Assembly (NCBI GenBank): GCA_018613055.1
Contig: JAGGQZ010000013.1
Span: 434,001-498,000, forward strand
From: Chryseobacterium sp. ISL-80
GTDB taxonomy: Bacteria; Bacillota; Bacilli; Bacillales; Cytobacillaceae
DNA length: 64,000 nucleotides
Direction: 5' to 3'
The notes under the pieces are model-generated. The model saw nothing but the letters and a program-made list of their open reading frames with translations. It searched no databases and was not told the origin of the DNA. A program made the translations under genes and the position numbers. Positions 9,412 to 17,933 of the stretch are shown here, one piece after another. The stretch's first letter is position 1, and each line of letters opens with the position of its first letter.

Positions 9412-10551
9412 ATGAGAATGAAAAACATAAAGAAACTGGTAAAAACTTTCGTCGCAACCACAGTATTGTCATTTGGTATTATTTCTGGGGGCCATTTCAC
9501 TGAAGCTGCTGCACCTGATCAAGCAAACAGTGCGCAGAATCTTCAGGGACGTGAAAAAGCATCTTCTGTCAGTTCGGCAACTCCTAAAAAGGCCGATATT
9601 GCAGTTCAGCCTAAAGCAGAAATAAAGCCGGAGGTAACTGCATCTGAAGCAGAAGCCAAATTAGAGGTGACTGCACCAAAGAAAGAAGCAAAGCCTGAAG
9701 CTGATTCCCAGCCTGAAACAGAAGAAAAGATTGTAGAGCCTTCACAGTCTAATAACGTTAAAGCCCAGCTAAAGAAAGAAAATAAAATCAGCAAATCGCA
9801 GGCAGGTTTGCATGCAAGTGAAACGGCAAGATCGCATGCTGCCGCAAATTCAGCGATTTTCTCTAACAGCCCATCCGAAGAAAAGACCGAACCTGAAGTT
9901 CAAACGGAATATTATTATGGAACTGATTCGGCTACGTCGATACCGAATCCTGCTGGGAATGATTTTTATCTTGGAAAGTTGGGATATGGTAGCATCGTTC
10001 AATTTGACGGAGGCACGGGCAGCGGAAAATTCTTCAGCAGTGCCAGAGCAGAGGAAGCTGCATATGTTTATGGTTACTGGTTTTTAACTGGTATGCAACA
10101 GGCACCTGCCGGTATCTCTGCAAGTGAATGGGGAGCGCAGCAGGCAAAATTGGCACTAGAAACCTATGAAGCTATGAAAAGCGTCTATGGTTCGAAAGTA
10201 AGACCTGTTATCTTTATTGATGTTGAACCAGCATTAACTGGTACGAAAGAATATGACTATGCAAACAATCAGGCGATCTATACCGCTTTTGTCAATTATC
10301 TGAATCAATATGGGGAAGGCGTTAAGCCTGGTACCTATTCCTCAAAATGGAGCTGGGAAGTTTCAATGGGGGAATTTTCGCCAAGCACTCCGGGAGCATA
10401 TTGGGTTGCCTATTATCCTGGTGACATTCCTGAAGATTTAACAACCAACAATCCAGACTGGGGCAATTTCCCGGGAACAACCGAAAAAGCACAAATTTGG
10501 CAGTATTATGGCGGGGAAAATGACTATAATGTAGCCTGGATGCTTCCTTAA
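9412..10551 (+). CDS. Secreted protein with GH25-like (DUF1906-type) glycoside hydrolase domain
   Basis: The 379-residue protein has a signal peptide (residues 1-33, ending SEAAA-like GGHFTEAAA), an Ala/Lys/Glu/Pro-rich linker to about residue 160, and a C-terminal TIM-barrel-like domain. Key motifs are YYYGTDSA, VYGYWFL, FIDVEPAL (acidic pair at a strand end, as in lysozyme-type GH25 enzymes), PGTYSSKW, YWVAYYPG and AQIWQYYGGENDYNVAW. The likely target is cell-wall or another extracellular glycan. GGGAG precedes the ATG. A terminator follows, so it closes the operon begun at 8477. Confidence 0.75.
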   Translation: MRMKNIKKLVKTFVATTVLSFGIISGGHFTEAAAPDQANSAQNLQGREKASSVSSATPKKADIAVQPKAEIKPEVTASEAEAKLEVTAPKKEAKPEADSQPETEEKIVEPSQSNNVKAQLKKENKISKSQAGLHASETARSHAAANSAIFSNSPSEEKTEPEVQTEYYYGTDSATSIPNPAGNDFYLGKLGYGSIVQFDGGTGSGKFFSSARAEEAAYVYGYWFLTGMQQAPAGISASEWGAQQAKLALETYEAMKSVYGSKVRPVIFIDVEPALTGTKEYDYANNQAIYTAFVNYLNQYGEGVKPGTYSSKWSWEVSMGEFSPSTPGAYWVAYYPGDIPEDLTTNNPDWGNFPGTTEKAQIWQYYGGENDYNVAWMLP

Positions 10552-10573
10552 GATATATAATCTTGCAAACCCT

Positions 10574-10608
10574 AAGCCTAACTTTTCCTTAAGGGGATTA
10601 GGCTTTTT
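10574..10608 (+). terminator. Terminator
   Basis: AAGCCTAA pairs with TTAGGCTT, followed by TTTTTGC. It ends the secreted-protein operon. Confidence 0.85.
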
Positions 10609-10765
10609 GCTGTTTCTGCTACGATAGCGGGCTTATGCAAATTAAAAGGTCGTTTCAAACTCTCATTGTAGCTTGTCTTTTTATTTTCTGTACTCCATGA
10701 CAAACACTTGTTTCAGGGTTTTGCTATATATTACAACATAATATATTTGAATCGAGGTATGTTGT

Positions 10766-11203
10766 ATGGCGATCAGAAGAGCAACTCAGGAAGAGGCAAA
10801 CCATCTTATTCAGCTGTCCGGGAAAGTGACGAAGGAAAGCTCGATGGGATATGCTGAAAATAATGTGCAGAATGCGTATAACCTTTTTATGCCCGTCATT
10901 CAAAATGGAGGTTATTTTCTCATCGATATCGAACAACGCAGACTGAGGGGATGGATTCTCCTGGTTACAGACTTGAATCCTGTGAAGGGCCAGGTCATGG
11001 GGAATTTGCTTAGTGTATATGTATACCCAAAGTACAGAAAATCGGGTGTCGCCCGGGAACTTGCGATAGCCGCGATTAATGAGTTTAAAGCGCTGGGGAT
11101 CAGGACGATCCAGCTTAATGTGTTCAATGGAAATCCTTCAAGAATACTGTGTGAAAACTTAGGATTTAAACCTATCTCGACGATAATGGAATTGAATTTT
11201 TAA
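10766..11203 (+). CDS. GNAT-family N-acetyltransferase
   Basis: A 145-residue acetyl-CoA-dependent acetyltransferase of unknown substrate. The acetyl-CoA-binding motif A region is VYVYPKYRKSGVARELAIAA at about residues 89-108, followed by IRTIQLNVFNGNPSRILCENLGFKP, the usual motif B helix. GAGG precedes the ATG at modest spacing. It stands alone. Confidence 0.85.
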   Translation: MAIRRATQEEANHLIQLSGKVTKESSMGYAENNVQNAYNLFMPVIQNGGYFLIDIEQRRLRGWILLVTDLNPVKGQVMGNLLSVYVYPKYRKSGVARELAIAAINEFKALGIRTIQLNVFNGNPSRILCENLGFKPISTIMELNF

Positions 11204-11355
11204 TAATCCATTCCGCATGCGATCATAGGATTGAATTGCTCTTGTACCATAATTGCAGTTTTATTAAGCCGGGTAGAATCAAGGTCGTGGCAGAACTGGG
11301 CCCAGACAAAATCGGCAGAACATGCATAAATATGGAGAAGAGGAGGTTTTTGAAT

Positions 11356-11793
11356 ATGCATCCATATATAAATGGTTATCAACGAAATGATTATAGATTT
11401 GGCGCTGGTTTTGGCTGGTTGCCGTTTTTAGGCGGTTTAGCGGGTGGATTCCTTGGCGGGGCTTTGGCAGCTCCCCGGCCATTGCCGCCGCCACCTTTCG
11501 GATATCCAGGAGCAGGCTTTGCTGGAGGAGGTTACTTTCCTCCTGGCGGTTATCCTGGCCCAGGCTTGGGCGGCTATCCTGGTGGCAATATAGGCGGATA
11601 CCCAGGTGGTTATGGCGGTTATCCGGGAGTGGGAGCAGCAGGCTATCCGGGTGCGGCTGGAACCGGCTACCCGATGGGACCAGGCGGAGCTGGATACCAA
11701 GCAGACGGCTATCCATTCTACGGAAATTCAAATTTAGATTCGTTCGGCTCTGGTTATCCGGATAATGCTAATAAAGCACTTTCTAAATTTTAG
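11356..11793 (+). CDS. GYPG-repeat, Gly/Pro/Tyr-rich protein (possible spore surface protein)
   Basis: A 145-residue protein: a hydrophobic Gly-rich segment at about residues 17-37 (FGWLPFLGGLAGGFLGGAL), then some ten degenerate GGYPG/AGYPG units, and a more polar end (NSNLDSFGSGYPDN). There is no signal peptide. Low-complexity GYPG proteins in spore formers are often coat or exosporium components, but that is inference. AGGAGG at 11341-11346 fixes the ATG at 11356. An in-frame start at 11236 has no ribosome site. Confidence 0.7.
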   Translation: MHPYINGYQRNDYRFGAGFGWLPFLGGLAGGFLGGALAAPRPLPPPPFGYPGAGFAGGGYFPPGGYPGPGLGGYPGGNIGGYPGGYGGYPGVGAAGYPGAAGTGYPMGPGGAGYQADGYPFYGNSNLDSFGSGYPDNANKALSKF

Positions 11794-11864
11794 CGAGTGA
11801 AAAAAGGACTCAAAGGATAACACGTTCTATTTCCAGTCGCAAAATCAATTAATATAAGTCAAAA

Positions 11865-11905
11865 TGACCATCAAATGCAGTTTAATTTGATGGTCTATTC
11901 TTTTT
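11865..11905 (+). terminator. Terminator
   Basis: ACCATCAAAT and ATTTGATGGT form a 10-bp stem around GCAGTTTA, followed by CTATTCTTTTTG. It is 70 bp after the Gly-rich gene. The remaining gap to 12029 is AT-rich and shows nothing else. Confidence 0.8.
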
Positions 11906-12029
11906 GTAATACAGACATTCTTTTTAATAAAATCTAACATTATAAAATTTGCATATCAATTTATAAACTAAAAGAAATTTATGTCCATCTAGAACTGAAT
12001 CACTTGTTAGCGAAATAAGGAACTTTATA

Positions 12030-12251
12030 TTAGATTATAATTGAATACAGAGTCATATAAATAATTAGTATTCCCATACCAATTAAAACAATTCTCCAAA
12101 ACCAATAATCACTTATAAAAGCAGGTAAATCAATTAATCCCCTATCTGATTCCTTCACACTTTTTACGAACCACTCAATTCGAAACAAACCTATCCATAA
12201 GAAAATGACACCAACTATGATAATAAATAACCCAGCTAATATATCAAGCAC
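12030..12251 (-). CDS. Small two-helix membrane protein, unknown function
   Basis: A 73-residue protein with membrane helices at about 3-24 and 51-71 joined by a charged loop (RIEWFVKSVKESDRGLIDL). The start is GTG with GAGG about ten bases upstream. The base composition is more AT-rich than the neighbouring housekeeping genes, which suggests recent acquisition. No family is recognised. Confidence 0.5.
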   Translation of the reverse strand: MLDILAGLFIIIVGVIFLWIGLFRIEWFVKSVKESDRGLIDLPAFISDYWFWRIVLIGMGILIIYMTLYSIII

Positions 12252-12409
12252 CTTAAAGATACCTCAACTCGTTTTTTATTTACTTGTTTATACGTTTCCC
12301 GATTCAATTATGTTTCATTTCACACCTTGCTAAATTACACCGCCATTTGAAAAGGCAATCGAAATTCTTATTGAACTATACTCCTCTGTATGTCTAATAA
12401 GACTCTTGG

Positions 12410-12706
12410 TTATTCAAGAAAAATGCCAATCAGGAATAAAAAGTATACAGTTGAAATTAAGATTGCTAATAAAATTAAAGCACTTCTTTTAACTCTAGAA
12501 AGTTCCTTAAATCTTGAAGAAGTATCATAAATTAAAAATAAACAAATTAGTTGAATCAAAATAGCCATAATTACTCTGTAAACATCTATAGAATCTAAAG
12601 CACTTAAGGGTTTATCGAAAACCTTACTTTCTCTGGCAAATGTATTTGTTAATCCGAGTACTCCAAACAATACAAAGAAGTATAAGAACGCTTTAATACT
12701 TTTCAT
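12410..12706 (-). CDS. Small membrane protein, unknown function
   Basis: A 98-residue protein with three likely membrane helices (about 5-23, 44-62, 73-95). The first may act as a signal anchor. GTGGGG precedes its ATG. It overlaps the end of an upstream gene remnant (12693-12839) by 14 bases, so it was once the second gene of a pair. No family is recognised. Confidence 0.5.
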   Translation of the reverse strand: MKSIKAFLYFFVLFGVLGLTNTFARESKVFDKPLSALDSIDVYRVIMAILIQLICLFLIYDTSSRFKELSRVKRSALILLAILISTVYFLFLIGIFLE

Positions 12707-12839
12707 TAAATCCCCACTTATCGTTAATATTCCTCTGGTTTTTTAATTCTTTTTTGGCCCACATCAAACAATTGACTTCCTCTATATTACTTCCTTCTGG
12801 TTCAATCCACCAGATATCTTCACTCTCTTTTTCGGCAGA
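12693..12839 (-). pseudogene. 5'-truncated gene remnant
   Basis: On the minus strand an open stretch of about 48 codons reads SAEKESEDIWWIEPEGSN and continues to NDKWGFNEKY before TAA. It has the look of real protein (acidic, Trp-rich) but is cut at its 5' side by a stop and has no start codon or ribosome site. Its end overlaps the start of the 12706 gene, a translational-coupling layout. HpaB-like coding sequence begins about 130 bp away, so a deletion or rearrangement probably removed the front. Confidence 0.4.
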
Positions 12840-12973
12840 TTAACATTTGAATTCGTGAATTGTAAAACTTCTCTCTGTTCCACTCTTCTTTAAATAAACC
12901 ATGCAATACTGCTGGAAAACATGAATAGATATAGGCATGACGGTAAAAAGCAAGAAAAGTCAGGAGTGGGAAT

Positions 12974-14410
12974 ATGCCTGCAATCAATGGAACACAGTTG
13001 AAAGAAAGAATCAGGGATTTGAAAAGCAATATCTGGTTTGATGGACAGAAAATCACTGGGGACATCATAGCACATCCTGCCTTTAAGGGAGTGATCGATA
13101 GCAAGGCCGGCTTGTATGATTTTCAGCTTGAAGAGGAAAATTTGCCGCTGATGACCTATAAATCGCCGTCAACCGGAAACCGGGTGGGCCGGTCTTTTCA
13201 TCCTACCGTCAAAAAAGAAGATCTGGAACTCAGGAGGCTTGCCGCCGGGGAGTGGGCAAAACTGACTGGCGGAATGATGGGGAGGACCCCTGATTACATG
13301 AATACAGCCTTAATGGCTCTTGGTGCTTCAGCAAATGTCTTTGAAGGAAAAAATAAATTAGGCAGGAATGTGACATATCTTTATGAAAAGGCAAGAGAGA
13401 ATGACCTTACCTTTTCTCATACGTATGTCACGCCGCAGGTGAACCGTTCGCTCGCGTATATTGAAGATAAGGAGCAGCCTATTTCTGCCCGGGTGGTCAA
13501 GGAGACAGCTGACGGGATATATATTAAGGGTGCCAGGTTATTGGCTACACAAGGCGGTATCACAGATGAACTGATGGTTTTGCCGGCCGGCGGTAAATTC
13601 ATCGAGGAAGATTATGTTTACGCCTTTTCGATTCCGAGCAACACAGAAAACTTAAAGTTTGTCTGCCGGGAATCGTTTGTCTATAATGAATCCCATTTTG
13701 ACCATCCGCTCGGGTCACGGTTTGAAGAAATGGATACGATCGTAATTTTCGACAACACCTTTGTGCCGTGGGAGAGGGTATTTTTATATAAAGATCTTAA
13801 TGCAGCGATGAATCTCTTCAACGAAACGAATTTTAATACCTTTCTGATTCATCAGACGTTATCAAGGCAGCTAACAAAATCGAGGCTGTTCCTGGGAACG
13901 GCCCAATTAATCACGGAAACGATCGGGATTGGCGAATATCAGCATGTAAAAGAAAAAATCAGTGAAATTATATGTGGTGTGGAAATGATGAAGGGGCTGC
14001 TTTTATCCTCGGAAATGCAGGCGAGGGAAAATAGTTCCGGCTTGATGGTACCGGATGCTAACCCTCTTACTGTTGCGAGTCTCATGTTTCCAAAGCTTTA
14101 TCCAAGATTCGTAGAAATCCTTCAGCTGCTGGGAGCGAGCGGCACCATCACCATTCCGACAAGCAATGATTTTAACTCGGATTTAAGAAGTGACCTCGAC
14201 CTGTATTTGCAGGGAGCAGATACCGATGCTAAGGGAAGAGTTCGATTATTCAGATTGGTGTGGGATATGTGCTCAAGTGCTTTTGCGGGACGGGAAACGA
14301 TTTACGAGCGATTCTTTTTCGGTGATCCGGCCCGGATTTCAGTGGGCCTGTATAATCAGTATGACAAGAAACCAGCTGTGGATTTGGTGAATGATTTATT
14401 GAGAAGTTGA
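12974..14410 (+). CDS. 4-hydroxyphenylacetate 3-hydroxylase (HpaB) family flavin monooxygenase
   Basis: The large component of a two-component FADH2-dependent aromatic hydroxylase, 478 residues, cytosolic. Family motifs include the start region GTQLKERI, AHPAFKG, GMMGRTPDYMN at about residue 100 and the acyl-CoA dehydrogenase-like core LIHQTLSRQLTKSRLFLGTAQLI. AGGAG precedes the ATG. No flavin reductase (HpaC) gene is adjacent, so reduced flavin must come from elsewhere. It resembles B. subtilis YoaI. The substrate could be another phenol. Confidence 0.85.
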   Translation: MPAINGTQLKERIRDLKSNIWFDGQKITGDIIAHPAFKGVIDSKAGLYDFQLEEENLPLMTYKSPSTGNRVGRSFHPTVKKEDLELRRLAAGEWAKLTGGMMGRTPDYMNTALMALGASANVFEGKNKLGRNVTYLYEKARENDLTFSHTYVTPQVNRSLAYIEDKEQPISARVVKETADGIYIKGARLLATQGGITDELMVLPAGGKFIEEDYVYAFSIPSNTENLKFVCRESFVYNESHFDHPLGSRFEEMDTIVIFDNTFVPWERVFLYKDLNAAMNLFNETNFNTFLIHQTLSRQLTKSRLFLGTAQLITETIGIGEYQHVKEKISEIICGVEMMKGLLLSSEMQARENSSGLMVPDANPLTVASLMFPKLYPRFVEILQLLGASGTITIPTSNDFNSDLRSDLDLYLQGADTDAKGRVRLFRLVWDMCSSAFAGRETIYERFFFGDPARISVGLYNQYDKKPAVDLVNDLLRS

Positions 14411-14574
14411 AAGGTAGAAAAATGATGGAAGCCTGGAAATCATCTCTGGGCTTTTTGCTGTCTTTTGGTCCAGAAAGCAATTAAGGTTCCCTACCTAGTT
14501 ATGCTGTTTTTCTCGATTCATCCTTCTGGCTACCCAGAACGGGAGATACAAAATCACGAAGGTAATCAGCGCAA

Positions 14575-15228
14575 TCACTTCCAGGGATAGGATATACCAT
14601 GGCCAAGGCCGAGATAATCAATGATCGAAGGATTGACCGGCTTTTCGGAGATATACATATAGTTGCCTTCAATCAGGAAATTGACGATGAAAATGATGAG
14701 CGTATAGACGTTCAACCAGAAAAATGCTTTCCAAATGGACTTTCCAGACGGCCGGTATCCTGCCACAAAAACCATGAACAGATTGGCTACGACGGTTCCC
14801 CCATGTGAAACGAAGAAATGGATATAGCGGTAATGGGGAAAGGTGTACAGGCTGATGTCGGGTGTGATCATCGCCTGCAATGCACTGCCGACGCCGACAA
14901 AATATGTGAATTCAAACAGGACATATCTCTTGTTTAATAGCAATATGGCAGAGAAGATGAGGGAGATGCTGCTTAAGTGAAGGGGCAATGAATACTGGTA
15001 GTTCCAGTGTCCACTCCACCAAAGCCAGATCTGCAGGCTTATTTCAGAGGCTATAAGCACAATGAATAATCCGATACGGACAGCAGTGTTGATCCCGGGT
15101 TTCCGTAAAGGCTTTCGGAATAAGAAAAGCAGAAGGATCATAAAAAAGAAAGCAGTGAGCGTCAAAAGGTGGACGCTTGAAAACAGCTGAAAAACATTTT
15201 CTGTTCCCGGTTCAAAAAATCCCTTCAT
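14575..15228 (-). CDS. YwaF/TIGR02206-type integral membrane protein
   Basis: A 217-residue protein with about six or seven membrane helices, and a start (EPGTENVFQLFSSVHLLTL) and middle section (WSGHWNYQYSLPLHLSSISLI) that fit the YwaF family of Bacillus membrane proteins. The HYRYIHFFVSHGG and YPW ending are conserved-looking. The function of the family is not known. It is convergent with the HpaB-like gene. The gap between them has only a weak hairpin near 14427-14455. Confidence 0.75.
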   Translation of the reverse strand: MKGFFEPGTENVFQLFSSVHLLTLTAFFFMILLLFLFRKPLRKPGINTAVRIGLFIVLIASEISLQIWLWWSGHWNYQYSLPLHLSSISLIFSAILLLNKRYVLFEFTYFVGVGSALQAMITPDISLYTFPHYRYIHFFVSHGGTVVANLFMVFVAGYRPSGKSIWKAFFWLNVYTLIIFIVNFLIEGNYMYISEKPVNPSIIDYLGLGHGISYPWK

Positions 15229-15347
15229 GATTCCGCCGCCCTTTGTAGAAGTTTTCCATATCCTTACTTTATCATATTCCGAGCTGGCATATATATCAGT
15301 TGAAAAACATACATTTCATACGATTACAGTTTGAGGAGGGTGGGCTT

Positions 15348-15779
15348 ATGCAATTTTACTATGGACAACAGATGCCCTTAAGGATTTTGGATGAAGCCGA
15401 GTTCTGGAAGCATCAGGAGGAGGAGCATACCGTCGTGATCCGGGAGCTGACACCTGATTTAGAACAGAAGTATGTTGATGCCCTGAAAGAATGGGAAAAA
15501 GTATTGGGAGAGACCCGCCATCAGGTTTTGAGATTCATAGAGACGGTGACGAGGACGGGAGATTACATACCTGCCCAGCTGCACCAGCATGTACTGAAGC
15601 TTACCTCCTACTATTTGCAGCAAAGCCTCGAATTCATTCAATTATGTGAGAAGATCAAAACAGAGAGTGAAGCAGTTAAAAGCAATCCAACAGCCAAAGT
15701 GGTACTGGACCATATCAGCCGTGAGTCAGAGTATTTTGTCGGGATTGCCCAGGCACTTCTGTACCAGCAGACAACTTAA
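15348..15779 (+). CDS. DUF2935-like helical protein
   Basis: A 143-residue, all-helical cytosolic protein. The segment AEFWKHQEEEHTVVIRELTPDLE resembles the repeated helix-bundle unit of DUF2935 proteins, in which His and Glu may bind metal (FWKHQEEEH; the second half has HQHVLKL and HISRESEYF). DUF2935 proteins usually hold two such units, so this may be a single-unit version. GAGGAGGG fixes the ATG at 15348. An upstream frame start at 15300 lacks a ribosome site. Single gene with its own terminator. Confidence 0.65.
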   Translation: MQFYYGQQMPLRILDEAEFWKHQEEEHTVVIRELTPDLEQKYVDALKEWEKVLGETRHQVLRFIETVTRTGDYIPAQLHQHVLKLTSYYLQQSLEFIQLCEKIKTESEAVKSNPTAKVVLDHISRESEYFVGIAQALLYQQTT

Positions 15780-15791
15780 TAGCCTATCTAA

Positions 15792-15820
15792 AATCAGCCA
15801 GTGATTGGCTGATTTTTTTA
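15792..15820 (+). terminator. Terminator
   Basis: AATCAGCCA/TGGCTGATT hairpin with TTTTTTT, ending the DUF2935-like gene. Confidence 0.9.
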
Positions 15821-15910
15821 TTTCACGGCTTATAACACTCTGAAACTTTTTACCCAAAAGTTCCGTTTAATGATCGAGTATATATTAAAAATTCCTGGAG
15901 GAGCCTTCGG

Positions 15911-16777
15911 ATGAGATTTTTCATTCACTACCTGATCAGAGGATTATGCATTTTAGCGGGAATCGTACTTTTTCTATCGATTCCGCAGCTTTTTTATGTG
16001 AAGGGAAAACAGCTGATATTTGGACCAGAGTTTTTCTTGTCAGCACTGAAGGAGACCGCTGGGCAGATTTTGCATTTTAATGTGTTGCCGATTGTCCAGC
16101 AATGGACGACCACAAGCATGGGCGAGCGCTACTTTTACTCCATGGAGATCCTCTTGCTGTCGCTGCTGGCTATGGTGATTGGAGGCATTCTCCTTACAGG
16201 GATTTTCATCATAACCCCAAGAAAACTTCAGTCAAGGCTGAAGGACCTGATTAATTTTAGTGAAGCGGTCCCCGATTTGCTGATTATTTTCATCCTGCAA
16301 TTTGTCGTGATTTATTTGTATAAGGAAACAGGTTTTAAGCTGTTGAGGCTATATGGCTTGAGCGAGAAATCCTATCTCTTGCCTATCTTGACTGTCTCAC
16401 TTCTGCCATCGTTTTTTATGGCACAGTTCCTGATCAAGGAAATCGAGGCTGAGTGGGGTAAGGATTATGTCATTTTCGCCAAATCAAAAGGACTGCCTGA
16501 TCTGGCAATTTACTTTGTGCATATTTTGCGCAATATTTTCCCGATGGCGATCATTCAATTGAGGACGTTCATCTGGACTCTGTTATCGAACCTTGTCTTA
16601 ATAGAATATCTTTTTGCCCTGCAGGGGTTTACGACTGATTTGGATGATGTATTCACAAAGGATGCGTCTTCAGTGATTATTTTTTGCATGCTGCTTGCGG
16701 TTCCTATTCTGGTTATCGACTTCCTGGCCAGGATCACAGCCTATTTTTACCGGGGGAAGGATGAGGTTCAATTATGA
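15911..16777 (+). CDS. ABC transporter permease, Opp/Dpp type (B-like)
   Basis: A 288-residue membrane protein with about six helices. The cytoplasmic EAA-type loop, which contacts the ATPase, is at EAEWGKDYVIFAKSKGLPDL followed by HILRNIFP. This fits the OppB/DppB group for peptides, nickel or similar solutes. GGAGGAG precedes the ATG. Its stop overlaps the start of the next permease by four bases (ATGA). Unusually, no ATPase or binding-protein gene is beside the pair. Confidence 0.8.
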   Translation: MRFFIHYLIRGLCILAGIVLFLSIPQLFYVKGKQLIFGPEFFLSALKETAGQILHFNVLPIVQQWTTTSMGERYFYSMEILLLSLLAMVIGGILLTGIFIITPRKLQSRLKDLINFSEAVPDLLIIFILQFVVIYLYKETGFKLLRLYGLSEKSYLLPILTVSLLPSFFMAQFLIKEIEAEWGKDYVIFAKSKGLPDLAIYFVHILRNIFPMAIIQLRTFIWTLLSNLVLIEYLFALQGFTTDLDDVFTKDASSVIIFCMLLAVPILVIDFLARITAYFYRGKDEVQL

Positions 16778-17808
16778 AAAATTACCGGAAGACAATTATT
16801 GGATCTCTCCTGATCATCGGCCTTTTCACTGTCAGCCTTATGTATCCTTTATATGGCGACAAAGATTTTCATGAAGAATTCTATATTTATGATAAAAACG
16901 GATCGATCATTGATAGGGCGCCAACGCCGCCAACACTTGACCATCCATTAGGCACCGACCGAAACGGGCAGGATATGGTCTATATCCATTTATACGGAGC
17001 GAAATTCACGATCGCTGCTGTGTTTACGATCACTGCGTTAAGGATTCTAATAGGTGTCCTGACGGGGATTGTGATCGCCATTTGGCTTCCGGGGATGAAA
17101 ATCTATTTCAAAGATTTTTTCCTTGGATTCCGCTATGTGCCGGGTTTGATCATCGTGCTGTTCCTGATGGCACCTGTGACCGGGCATTATACCGGAATGT
17201 CCGTCTGGATTGCCGTAGCCTATCAAATTGGCGTGCTTACACTGGTTGCGTACCCGGCAATTGTCATACTGGTGATTGAATTTATAGAAGAATTGCAGAA
17301 AAAGTCTTTCGTTCTATCTTCCTATTTAATGGGAGGCAGCTCTTTCCATATATTAAAGAAACATATGTGGCCCTTCCTGAAGTCGACGGGAACGCTGATG
17401 ATTGTCCAGCAGATACTCAGTACACTGGTGATAATCATGCATCTGGGGATTTTTGAATATTTCCTTGGCGGCCGGACGAAAGGCGGAATCTTCACCCTGC
17501 CCGGGGATATCCCCGTCGCCGAAACTCTATCGAATGAATGGGGCGGCCTGATCGGACAAAACTCCAGGGTTATGCTCCAATATCCATGGATGGTGCTGAG
17601 TACCATGGTGTTCTTCTTTTTCCTGATTGTTGTCCTGAATATGATGAAAAAGGAGCTTGAGGGGAATCTGGAGACTGATCGCATTGATTTTAACAGTAAG
17701 CGGAAGAAAACGAAACAATTGCAAGCTGACAGGAGCGCCAGCCCCGTTGCTTTTAGGCTGATCAATGACCAAAAACAGGGTAACGACCAAAATGGGTTTA
17801 CTGGATAA
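16774..17808 (+). CDS. ABC transporter permease, Opp/Dpp type (C-like)
   Basis: A 344-residue partner permease. It begins with one helix and an extracellular stretch, then HPLGTDRNGQDMVYIHLYGAK, the typical OppC/DppC entry motif (LGTDxxGRD), followed by five helices. The cytoplasmic coupling region around KKSFVLSSYLMGGSSFHILKK is degenerate. The C-terminal 50 residues are basic and polar (KRKKTKQLQADRS). It is translationally coupled to the preceding gene. The substrate is unknown. Confidence 0.8.
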   Translation: MKNYRKTIIGSLLIIGLFTVSLMYPLYGDKDFHEEFYIYDKNGSIIDRAPTPPTLDHPLGTDRNGQDMVYIHLYGAKFTIAAVFTITALRILIGVLTGIVIAIWLPGMKIYFKDFFLGFRYVPGLIIVLFLMAPVTGHYTGMSVWIAVAYQIGVLTLVAYPAIVILVIEFIEELQKKSFVLSSYLMGGSSFHILKKHMWPFLKSTGTLMIVQQILSTLVIIMHLGIFEYFLGGRTKGGIFTLPGDIPVAETLSNEWGGLIGQNSRVMLQYPWMVLSTMVFFFFLIVVLNMMKKELEGNLETDRIDFNSKRKKTKQLQADRSASPVAFRLINDQKQGNDQNGFTG

Positions 17809-17933
17809 TAGGATAAATATACTCATCTTCAGGGTGAGTTTTTTTAAGACAAAACTCCTAGTTTTAAAACTTTCGCTTATAGAAAGATATCTGTTATGAT
17901 GATATTGGAATAAAGAAAAGGAGGAATTTTCCT

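Noticed and set aside
14427-14455. Terminator after the HpaB-like gene
   Set aside because: The GAAGCC/GGGCTTTTT pair has few matched bases and a long loop, too weak to call.
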